The translations under genes and the position numbers were made by a program. DNA of 5,016 nt from Legionellales bacterium. GTDB lineage: Bacteria; Pseudomonadota; Gammaproteobacteria; Berkiellales; Berkiellaceae. The notes below the pieces were generated by a model. It did not search any database, was not told where the DNA came from, and was given only the letters and a program-made list of their open reading frames with translations. Shown here one piece after another: positions 1 to 5,016 of the stretch. The stretch is from the NCBI GenBank assembly GCA_023266435.1, contig JAHFQF010000170.1:1-5016 (forward strand), read 5' to 3'. Each line of letters starts with the position of its first letter. Position 1 is the stretch's first letter.

Positions 1-405
1 AAACTGTAATGAGAAATTTACTGCATCCATTCTTGTGTTATAATCATGACTATTATTCATGCTATGGCTGCGACCTACGGTATGATTAGAAACGCAGGCC
101 AATTCAGCCTCTAATGGACCAATAAAAGTATGCACGAAGTCTAAGTAAAATCCATGCGACTGACGAATGATTTGACGAATTTTGCCATTAATGATCGTAC
201 CAAATACAATAGGGCTAACGCCGTCACGCAAGAAGTAGTCGTTTATCTGGCCAACTGCGTCGAAGGCCTTATCCTCGGTATCAACAAAGGGCAAAGTGAT
301 TTGTACAAATTCAATCTGTTCAAACTGGGTAATCAAGCTATGCCCCATGGTTTCCGCTGTGATGCCGGTGCGATCAGAAATGTAAATGACAGTTCTTTTT
401 TTCAT
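1..405 (-). CDS. ppsR: PEP synthase regulatory protein (kinase/pyrophosphorylase), N-terminal part only
   Basis: This reads from ATG at 405 leftward and is still open at base 1, giving 135 residues of a protein that is normally about 270. The family (DUF299, PF03618) phosphorylates PEP synthase on a threonine next to the catalytic histidine using ADP, inactivating it, and removes the phosphate with inorganic phosphate. Visible family landmarks are the N-terminal strand and loop VIYISDRTGITAETMGHSL (residues 6-24), ITLPFVDTEDKA (36-47), and VGRSHSMNNSHDYNTRMDAV (110-129), which matches the Pseudomonas/E. coli segment just before the nucleotide-binding part. The P-loop-like GxSRxxKTP region lies outside the window. 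The start follows family alignment (MKKRTVIYISD); no strong Shine-Dalgarno precedes it, and an in-frame GTG five codons upstream is an alternative. It is divergent from its substrate gene ppsA, the classical arrangement. Identity is confident from the protein sequence and from context. Confidence 0.95.
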   Translation of the reverse strand, partial: MKKRTVIYISDRTGITAETMGHSLITQFEQIEFVQITLPFVDTEDKAFDAVGQINDYFLRDGVSPIVFGTIINGKIRQIIRQSHGFYLDFVHTFIGPLEAELACVSNHTVGRSHSMNNSHDYNTRMDAVNFSLQF

Positions 406-481
406 TGTGAGCGTGACCACTGTATGAATAGCATGTCTCCTCAGTGTGAGTGATGTATCTATGATTTGCAAGGATAACCCC
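406..481. promoter_or_regulatory. Divergent ppsR/ppsA intergenic region
   Basis: This 76-bp gap must carry the promoters and 5' leaders of both divergent genes. No convincing -35/-10 pair stands out on either strand. TATGAT at 460-465 resembles a -10 for ppsA, but it would start transcription inside the ribosome binding site; TATGAA at 423-428 is better placed but lacks a good -35. The hexamer TGTGAG occurs twice in direct orientation, at 406-411 and 445-450, 39 bp apart. These could be half-sites for a shared regulator, but this is only a weak suggestion. Confidence 0.5.
470..474 (+). promoter_or_regulatory. Ribosome binding site of ppsA
   Basis: AAGGA lies 7 nt before ATG 482. It selects that ATG over the in-frame GTG at 446 and ATG at 461, neither of which has a comparable Shine-Dalgarno. 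The extra 12 residues those starts would add have no counterpart in known PEP synthases. Confidence 0.8.
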
Positions 482-2866
482 ATGAAATCAACACCCCAAA
501 CTAACCCAATGATTTATTTTTTTAATGAATTGAGATTGCATGATTTGCCTCAAGTAGGAGGGAAAAATGCCTCATTGGGAGAGATGATTTGTCACTTAAC
601 AGAGTTGGGTATTCAGGTACCAACTGGTTTTGCGACTAGCAGCGATGCATTTCATCTTTTTTTACAGACAAATCAGCTGACAGAAAACATAGAACACGCT
701 TTAGCAAACTTTGATAGTGACGATCTCAATGCATTGGCTGAGGTAGGGAAAACCATTCGCACTTGGATTTTAAATGCCACGATGCCTCCCGTGCTTGTGG
801 AAGCAATCACGCAGGCTTTCCAGAAAGTGTGGTCAAATACAGAGAACCTCTCTTTTGCGGTACGTTCTTCAGCCACCGCTGAAGACTTACCAGACGCGTC
901 CTTTGCGGGGCAGCAAGAAACATTTTTAAACGTGACGGGCATTGAAAATATTATCCACGCTGTCAAGAAAGTCTATGCTTCTTTGTACCAAGATCGCGCG
1001 ATTTCTTATCGAATTCATCAAGGATATACCACGCAATCCATTGGTATTTCAGCTGGTATTCAACAAATGGTGCGCAGCGACTGTGGTGTATCTGGGGTCA
1101 TGTTTACATTGGATACAGAGTCTGGTTTTGAAGACGTCGTTTTTATCACAGCGGCTTATGGGTTAGGTGAGATGGTAGTTCAAGGGGCTGTGAATCCGGA
1201 TGAGTACTGTGTTTATAAACCTGCACTGAAAGCCAACAAACAAGCGATCATAAGCAAACGCTTAGGATTAAAACAGCAACAAATGATTTATGCAGAGCCG
1301 GGTAGTGCAGCACTCGTGCAGACTATTACGGTCGATGCAGACAAGCGACAACGTTTTGCACTGACGGATACAGAGATTACACAACTTGCAAAACAGGCGC
1401 TCACCATTCAAATGCATTATGGCCGGCACATGGACATTGAGTGGGCTAAAGATGGCATGGATGGGCAATTGTATATTTTACAGGCGCGGCCAGAAACTGT
1501 AAAAAGCCAAGATAATGCAAATCAAATGGAGCGTTACCAATTAAAGTCTAGCGGTAACATTTTGGTCACAGGTCGTTCAATTGGTCAAAAAATCGGACAG
1601 GGGCCTGCAAAACTCATTACCTCTTTAAAGGAAATCGATCAGATTCAAGCAGGAGATGTGCTGGTTACTGATATGACGGATCCTGACTGGGAACCCATCA
1701 TGAAAAAAGCATCTGCCATCGTGACCAATCGTGGTGGGCGTACGTGTCATGCTGCTATCATTGCGAGAGAGTTAGGTATTCCTGCTATAGTTGGATGTGT
1801 GGATGCCACGCAAAAAATCAAAACTGGTGAGTTGGTTACAGTCAGTTGTGCAGAGGGGGAGGTGGGCACCGTCTATCAAGGTGCGCTCTCTTTTGAGCGT
1901 AAGGTTATCCATTTAGATAAAATGCCTGAAATCCCTTTCAAAATCATGATGAATGTGGGCAACCCTGAGCGGGCTTTTGAGTGTCAGCGTTTACCGAATC
2001 AAGGAGTGGGCTTAGCACGCTTAGAGTTTATTATTTCTCAACACATCGGCATCCACCCACAGGCCTGTTTAGCACCCCACACTTTACCGCCCGCTGTGCA
2101 AGCAGAAATACAACATAAAACCGCAGCTTATGGGGATCCACGAGATTATTATGTGGACAAGTTATCTGAAGGAATTGCGACAATTGCTGCTGCTTTTGCA
2201 CCTCATCGCGTGATTATTCGCTTGAGTGATTTTAAATCCAATGAATACGCAAATTTATTAGGTGGAGCACAATTTGAGCCTAAAGAAGAAAATCCCATGT
2301 TGGGTTTTAGAGGAGCCTCTCGGTATGTGTCCGCTTCATTTAAGGCGTCTTTTGCATTGGAGTGTGAGGCGGTGAAAAGGGTGCGAGAAGGCATGGGCCT
2401 GCAGAATGTTGAGATCATGATTCCATTTGTTAGGACCCCTGCCGAAGCCAAGGCAGTCATCTCTGTTTTAGAGGAATTTGGTCTTAAGCGTGGTAAAGAG
2501 GGTCTCAAGATACAGATGATGTGTGAATTACCCACGAATGCCTTATTGGCCGATGCCTATTTGGAATACTTTGATGGATTTTCAATTGGCTCAAATGATC
2601 TGACTCAGCTTACACTAGGTTTGGATAGAGACTCTGCTTTGGTGGCGTCACAGTTTGATGAAAGAGACTTGGCGGTTAAAGCATTATTGCAGCAAGCAAT
2701 TACTGCTTGTAAAACGCGAGGTAAGTATATTGGGATCTGCGGTCAAGGGCCTTCTGATCATTTGGATTTTGCTAAATGGTTAATTGAGCAAGGCATTGAT
2801 AGCGTTTCGCTCAATCCAGATACTGTGATTGCAACGTGGTTGTATTTGGCTGAGCATGCCTGCTGA
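482..2866 (+). CDS. ppsA: Phosphoenolpyruvate synthase (pyruvate, water dikinase)
   Basis: This cytoplasmic enzyme converts pyruvate, ATP and water to PEP, AMP and phosphate, the entry step of gluconeogenesis from three-carbon substrates. The product is 794 aa, against 792 in E. coli, and aligns along its whole length. Domain order: an N-terminal ATP-grasp pyruvate-binding domain (about 16-355, with GGKNASLGEM near the start, VRSSATAED at 127-135 and the closing LQARPETV); the phosphohistidine swivel domain (about 380-460, with GGRTCHAAIIAREL, catalytic His423, equivalent to E. coli His421); and the C-terminal PEP/pyruvate TIM barrel (about 480-790, with ECEAVKRVRE, GFSIGSNDLTQL, and GICGQGPSD carrying catalytic Cys753, equivalent to Cys751). 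The Thr421 two residues before His423 is the expected PpsR phosphorylation site. All key residues are present and no frameshift is seen, so it should be active. ATG 482 was chosen for its AAGGA Shine-Dalgarno and family length. Divergent from ppsR; a palindromic repeat begins 11 bases after its stop. Confidence 0.98.
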   Translation: MKSTPQTNPMIYFFNELRLHDLPQVGGKNASLGEMICHLTELGIQVPTGFATSSDAFHLFLQTNQLTENIEHALANFDSDDLNALAEVGKTIRTWILNATMPPVLVEAITQAFQKVWSNTENLSFAVRSSATAEDLPDASFAGQQETFLNVTGIENIIHAVKKVYASLYQDRAISYRIHQGYTTQSIGISAGIQQMVRSDCGVSGVMFTLDTESGFEDVVFITAAYGLGEMVVQGAVNPDEYCVYKPALKANKQAIISKRLGLKQQQMIYAEPGSAALVQTITVDADKRQRFALTDTEITQLAKQALTIQMHYGRHMDIEWAKDGMDGQLYILQARPETVKSQDNANQMERYQLKSSGNILVTGRSIGQKIGQGPAKLITSLKEIDQIQAGDVLVTDMTDPDWEPIMKKASAIVTNRGGRTCHAAIIARELGIPAIVGCVDATQKIKTGELVTVSCAEGEVGTVYQGALSFERKVIHLDKMPEIPFKIMMNVGNPERAFECQRLPNQGVGLARLEFIISQHIGIHPQACLAPHTLPPAVQAEIQHKTAAYGDPRDYYVDKLSEGIATIAAAFAPHRVIIRLSDFKSNEYANLLGGAQFEPKEENPMLGFRGASRYVSASFKASFALECEAVKRVREGMGLQNVEIMIPFVRTPAEAKAVISVLEEFGLKRGKEGLKIQMMCELPTNALLADAYLEYFDGFSIGSNDLTQLTLGLDRDSALVASQFDERDLAVKALLQQAITACKTRGKYIGICGQGPSDHLDFAKWLIEQGIDSVSLNPDTVIATWLYLAEHAC

Positions 2867-2877
2867 TTTGCAAAGGG

Positions 2878-3076
2878 GTATATACTCAAGATGCTTCAAA
2901 ATGCGTAGTTTATACCCAAGATCCTTCAAAATGCGTAGTTTATAGCAAAGCGAGTTTAGTCGGATGTAGTCTTCTGAGCCGAGAAATAGTCAACACTATT
3001 GCGAGGCGAAGAAGGCTTCAGCTGGTTAAATTCGAGCAGCTAGAAACAGGTATTTTGGAGTTTCTTGGGTATATAC
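2878..3076. repeat. MITE-like palindromic element A downstream of ppsA
   Basis: This 199-bp non-coding element has imperfect terminal inverted repeats. The left end, GTATATACTCAAGATGCTTC and on to 2903, matches the reverse complement of the right end (3051-3076) at 21 of 26 positions. The symmetry continues inward: GAGTTTAG...GTCTTCT at 2952-2975 pairs, with many G-U-compatible changes, with the segment at about 3009-3034, and AATAGT (2985-2990) and ACTATT (2995-3000) close on a CAAC loop. The whole unit can therefore fold as one long hairpin. An 11-bp direct repeat, GGGTATATACT, sits at both ends (2876-2886 and 3067-3077), but because GTATATAC is self-complementary it could be either a target duplication or part of the ends. 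No transposase is encoded. It may also act as an mRNA 3' end for ppsA. Confidence 0.75.
2881..2940 (+). repeat. 30-bp tandem duplication of the end of element A
   Basis: Bases 2881-2910 and 2911-2940 are head-to-tail copies differing at only 2 of 30 positions (T/C at position 6, G/C at position 13). Each copy starts TATACNCAAGATNCTTCAAA. The second copy matches the right terminal repeat of element A slightly better over its first 11 bases, so the outer copy may be a secondary duplication of the element's end. Confidence 0.9.
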
Positions 3077-3190
3077 TGAGCTCGATTTGATTTAAGGCGT
3101 TGTGGTCATCCTGAGCTCGCATAGCGGGCAGGAACATACCGGTTTCCCATGGCTCAACGCCTAGTCTAAAAGCAAGTGAGTTTGAGTATA
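3072..3190. repeat. Second palindromic element B abutting element A
   Basis: This unit shares its left end with the right end of element A. TATACT (3072-3077) is mirrored by AGTATA (3185-3190). Further in, AGGCGTTG (3095-3102) is mirrored perfectly by CAACGCCT (3155-3162), with partial symmetry between these landmarks. An inner hairpin, TCCT-GA-GCTCGC-ATA-GCGGGC-AGGA (3109-3133), lies between the AGGCGTTG arms. CTGAGCTCG occurs twice in direct orientation (3076-3084, 3111-3119). TTGAGTATA at 3182-3190 is also the exact inverse of TATACTCAA at 2881-2889, so A and B could be read as one composite element spanning 2881-3190. No coding sequence is supported here. Confidence 0.55.
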
Positions 3191-3255
3191 CAAAAAACAT
3201 GTACTTACAACTATCGGCGCATATTTTCTCATAATTTGCGGCATTTTAGGCGTAA

Positions 3256-3321
3256 CCTGGTTCTTTTTGAAAAAATAGGGTAGGATTGTCAGCGGTAACG
3301 GCCGATAATAAAGAGAAAACA
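3256..3321 (+). promoter_or_regulatory. Promoter and leader of the 471-aa gene (copy 1 of a duplicated leader)
   Basis: A likely -10, TAGGAT (3281-3286), has only a weak -35 about 17-18 bp upstream (around CTGGTT, 3257-3262). Transcription would start near 3293 and leave a leader of about 29 nt with AAAGAG (3310-3315) as a Shine-Dalgarno 6 nt before ATG 3322. GATAAT at 3304-3309 is an alternative -10 but sits too near the start codon. The main support is conservation: the same block recurs at a fixed offset of 1694 bp at the right end of the window, including the T-rich stretch, GGGTAGRAT, CGGTA and GATAAT. Confidence 0.55.
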
Positions 3322-4737
3322 ATGTCTGGAACCCCTCCACGGTCAGCGAGCAGTTCGCCAATCCCTTTTTCAGGTATAGATGAGAAAGAACTTGCAAGCC
3401 TTGCAAGGTTGCTTGTAATGCTAAAGCGGTCACAGAGCAGCGCCAAACCTAGCCCAGCATTGGTATCAATGATTTTTAAAGCAAATTTGACGATTTTTTC
3501 GTATTTAATTCAAACCCTAGATTTGTGTGAACATTTGCCACCTGAACAAAAACAATCGAAAACCTTAGAAGAAATCGATGGTTTTCTGAAGCTGATGAGT
3601 ATAACGCTCAGTTTTTCAAACATGCTGCTAGAAGTTGACAGCAGAGGTGATTTGGTTGAAACAGATAATTCGAAACAATTTGCGAGACTAGTAAAAGAAA
3701 TTTTCCAGGGGTTCATCGAGTCGTATTTTGAACAAAATCCTGATGTATTGCCCAAGTTAATGGGCGTTCTGCTTTTAGAAAATCCAGTGCTCGCTTTTGA
3801 CGTGGCTAATCATTTATTGCTGATTTTTTCAAAAATACCAGCGTATCTAGCCACCCCGGAAGTAGGTGAAATCTATACTCATTTACTTAAAAACTCTGAA
3901 TCTAAGGCTATTTTAAATTCCAACGAGTTAGGTCCAATGTATTATAATCTTACTACTTGGCTGAGAAATTGGTTACAGCTAGCATGTAATTATAAAAATG
4001 CAATTTCTAAAATGTGTGAAGATCACAGTCTAGAACCGGAGTTAGCAAAGAAGAATCAAGATGAACTAGCGTCAGTCTTGAGTGAGTACTGCCCGACACA
4101 GGCGCAGATGCGCGATATTTTATTTGAGCGAGATTTTAGATATATACGACCTCGCTATACCGCGAATTACTTTGTGGTTAATAGCTTATCGCCTGAAAAG
4201 CAAAAACAGTCACCGCATGGTTATTTCTTTAATATTTGTTTTTGGATTTATGATGCAGTATGCGGCAATAAATTGTCTGCTCCCCTGACACAATCTTGCG
4301 GGATTGAAGCGTCTGCGGCCCAGTGTAACGATCCGGATTTTCAGAAGTTATTAGCTGAAGCCACGCCAGACACTCTGAGATCTTGTTTTATCATAACCTC
4401 AGAAACTTTCTTTTCAGATCGAGAGGAGATCGTGCTTTCAGAGGGTAGAGCACAGGCTTTCTTGCAATTATTCAAAGAACAACTAACTTGTATTATCAAA
4501 CCCACAGAGAAAGCGGGTGGTGTCATAGCATTAGACCAAGCGTGGCCTAACGGGATATTTCATTCGTTTGCTATATCTGAGACAGCGCAGAGTGCTAGTG
4601 CTAGTGCTAGTGCTAGTGCTAGTGCTGATAAAAGAGATCCAAGCGTCACAGAGGCCATACAGCACGGTGACACAGGAGGGGGGCGTGAGGTGTCCGCTCA
4701 GAAGCGACGTTGCTTAGACCGTCCGCGCTCTGTGTAG
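3322..4737 (+). CDS. Helical protein of unknown function; possible Ufd2/Ube4-like ligase truncated before its U-box
   Basis: The product is 471 aa and I do not recognise it with confidence. Residues 1-18 are Ser/Pro-rich and probably disordered. Residues about 20-275 are leucine-rich and predicted helical by eye, with no signal peptide and no clear membrane segment. An aromatic-rich stretch follows (about 270-320, FRYIRPRYTANYF and GYFFNICFWIYD), then a low-complexity tail with (SA)6 at 424-435 and a basic patch QKRRC around K461-R463. Faint resemblance to the Ufd2/Ube4 core is seen in ENPVLAFDVANHLLLIF (from E153), compared with the family's NPYLxAKLVEVLF, and in MYYNLTTWLRNW (206-217), in the place of FYDKFNIRYxI. 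ATG 3322 is preferred over the in-frame TTG at 3286 because the TTG lies inside the probable -10 and is not conserved in the second leader copy. The TAG at 4735-4737 is followed in frame by 67 more codons. That the gene is real is fairly sure; its function is not. Confidence 0.85.
   Translation: MSGTPPRSASSSPIPFSGIDEKELASLARLLVMLKRSQSSAKPSPALVSMIFKANLTIFSYLIQTLDLCEHLPPEQKQSKTLEEIDGFLKLMSITLSFSNMLLEVDSRGDLVETDNSKQFARLVKEIFQGFIESYFEQNPDVLPKLMGVLLLENPVLAFDVANHLLLIFSKIPAYLATPEVGEIYTHLLKNSESKAILNSNELGPMYYNLTTWLRNWLQLACNYKNAISKMCEDHSLEPELAKKNQDELASVLSEYCPTQAQMRDILFERDFRYIRPRYTANYFVVNSLSPEKQKQSPHGYFFNICFWIYDAVCGNKLSAPLTQSCGIEASAAQCNDPDFQKLLAEATPDTLRSCFIITSETFFSDREEIVLSEGRAQAFLQLFKEQLTCIIKPTEKAGGVIALDQAWPNGIFHSFAISETAQSASASASASASADKRDPSVTEAIQHGDTGGGREVSAQKRRCLDRPRSV
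4591..4626 (+). repeat. Hexanucleotide repeat (AGTGCT)6 encoding (Ser-Ala)6
   Basis: Six perfect head-to-tail AGTGCT units lie inside the coding region. Because the unit is six bases, gain or loss of copies changes the length of the Ser-Ala linker by two residues without shifting the frame. The perfect identity of the units implies recent slippage. The repeat sits between the helical body and the C-terminal basic segment, consistent with a flexible linker. Confidence 0.98.
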
Positions 4738-4941
4738 AGGCTGGTGTCATTATGTCGCGCGCCCGTTTGTCAAATCAAACTTGATGTGCTTGTAAAAGAC
4801 CCGACTAAATCTGACACTTTCATCAGACTAAAAAATCAAAAATCAGCGGAGTTAGTGAGAAAACAGTTCAACCCTATAATTCTTAGCGGGAGCGTATTAA
4901 AAGGCCAAAGTGTGTTGTTTTTGAGAATCATGCACGCCTAA
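4738..4941 (+). pseudogene. In-frame continuation after the TAG stop: probable cut-off U-box-like domain
   Basis: The frame of the 471-aa gene stays open for 67 codons after its TAG and ends at TAA 4939-4941. The translated segment has the size of a U-box (about 65-70 aa). Against the family consensus I recall, it keeps the opening CQIKLDVLVKDP (consensus CPITLEVMxDP), the following SD, a Leu and a Pro at matching spacing (SDTFIRL...LVRKQFNP compared with SDGxTYER...WLxxxxxSP), and a closing VLKGQSVLFLRI resembling LxPNxALRxLI. The usual G and Y-E-R of the DGxTYER loop are missing, so it is divergent or decaying. A GTG at 4744 with AGAGG just upstream could reinitiate translation and make a separate 65-aa protein. 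Alternatives are a chance open frame or a sequencing error at the TAG. The U-box assignment is inference from memory of the consensus. Confidence 0.5.
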
Positions 4942-4961
4942 GGTGCGCACCTGTTTTTTTT
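4941..4961 (+). terminator. Terminator-like palindrome plus T8
   Basis: The perfect 12-bp palindrome AGGTGCGCACCT (4941-4952) is followed by G and eight T (4954-4961). An alternative hairpin can form with GCAC at 4932-4935. It begins on the last base of the TAA that closes the extended frame, which suggests the natural end of the gene is 4941 rather than 4737. The hairpin stem is short (about 4 bp with a 4-nt loop), so strength is uncertain. The same bases also form the upstream edge of the next promoter block. Confidence 0.5.
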
Positions 4962-5016
4962 AGAGGAAATGGGGTAGAATCAAAGACGGTAGTGGCTGAT
5001 AATGAGTAGAGAATAA
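4950..5016 (+). promoter_or_regulatory. Promoter and leader of the next gene (copy 2 of the duplicated leader)
   Basis: This 67-bp block aligns without gaps to 3256-3322 (46 of 67 bases identical). It contains a likely -10, TAGAAT (4975-4980), then CGGTA (4987-4991), GATAAT (4998-5003) and a purine-rich GAGTAGAG (5004-5011) as a possible Shine-Dalgarno. In copy 1 the block ends on the A of the ATG start codon; the equivalent base here is 5016, the last base of the window. The next gene is therefore predicted to begin ATG with its first base at 5016. Confidence 0.6.

Noticed and set aside
154..453. Plus-strand 99-aa open frame
   Set aside because: It is the antisense shadow of ppsR, whose minus-strand protein matches its family throughout.
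446..481. GTG 446 or ATG 461 as the start of ppsA
   Set aside because: No Shine-Dalgarno of quality, and the added residues are absent from family members. ATG 482 has AAGGA 7 nt upstream and gives the expected length.
2203..2535. Minus-strand 110-aa open frame inside ppsA
   Set aside because: Antisense shadow of a strongly conserved coding region.
2878..3190. CRISPR array or small-RNA gene in the repeat region
   Set aside because: The repeats are one tandem pair and nested inverted repeats, not regularly spaced direct repeats with unique spacers. No separate promoter or terminator is apparent.
3286..3321. TTG 3286 as the start of the 471-aa protein
   Set aside because: It overlaps the probable -10 hexamer, lacks a Shine-Dalgarno, and is not kept in the second leader copy, where the ATG position is matched exactly.
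3018..3446. Minus-strand open frames of 60-90 codons between the repeats and the 471-aa gene
   Set aside because: They run through palindromic repeat DNA and the promoter of the plus-strand gene, and their products look like no protein.
4082..4288. Plus-strand 68-aa open frame inside the 471-aa gene
   Set aside because: Alternative frame with no ribosome binding site. The main frame is continuous through it.

Overview
The window looks like a low-to-moderate GC gammaproteobacterium. The divergent ppsR-ppsA pair at the left encodes proteins closely resembling Pseudomonas and E. coli homologues. The right half (palindromic repeats, then a tandem family of unusual helical proteins with a eukaryote-like flavour) is more typical of a host-associated lineage such as the Legionellales. 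That placement is an inference from protein style, not from a search.

Layout. Bases 1-405 (minus strand) hold the first 135 residues of PpsR, the bifunctional kinase/phosphorylase that switches PEP synthase off and on; it runs off the left edge. A 76-bp divergent intergenic region separates it from a complete ppsA (482-2866, plus strand, 794 aa), which makes phosphoenolpyruvate from pyruvate for gluconeogenesis. Bases 2867-3321 contain no gene. They hold two adjoining palindromic, MITE-like elements (about 2878-3076 and 3072-3190), the first with an internal 30-bp tandem duplication, followed by a promoter and leader.

Bases 3322-4737 encode a 471-aa helical protein I cannot assign firmly. 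It ends in a disordered tail with a (Ser-Ala)6 tract encoded by six perfect AGTGCT repeats. Its TAG stop is followed in the same frame by 67 more open codons up to a TAA at 4939-4941, directly against a terminator-like palindrome and T-tract. The in-frame extension resembles a divergent U-box (E3 ubiquitin ligase) domain, and parts of the upstream helical region faintly resemble the Ufd2/Ube4 core. The simplest reading is a Ufd2/U-box-like ubiquitin-ligase gene of about 540 codons whose U-box is cut off by one amber codon, through a mutation, readthrough, or a sequence error.

The promoter and leader of this gene recur, about 69% identical without gaps over 67 bp, at 4950-5016. The alignment puts the final base of the window exactly on the A of the expected ATG of the next gene. 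A tandem paralogue therefore probably starts at the right edge, making this a small expanding gene family.
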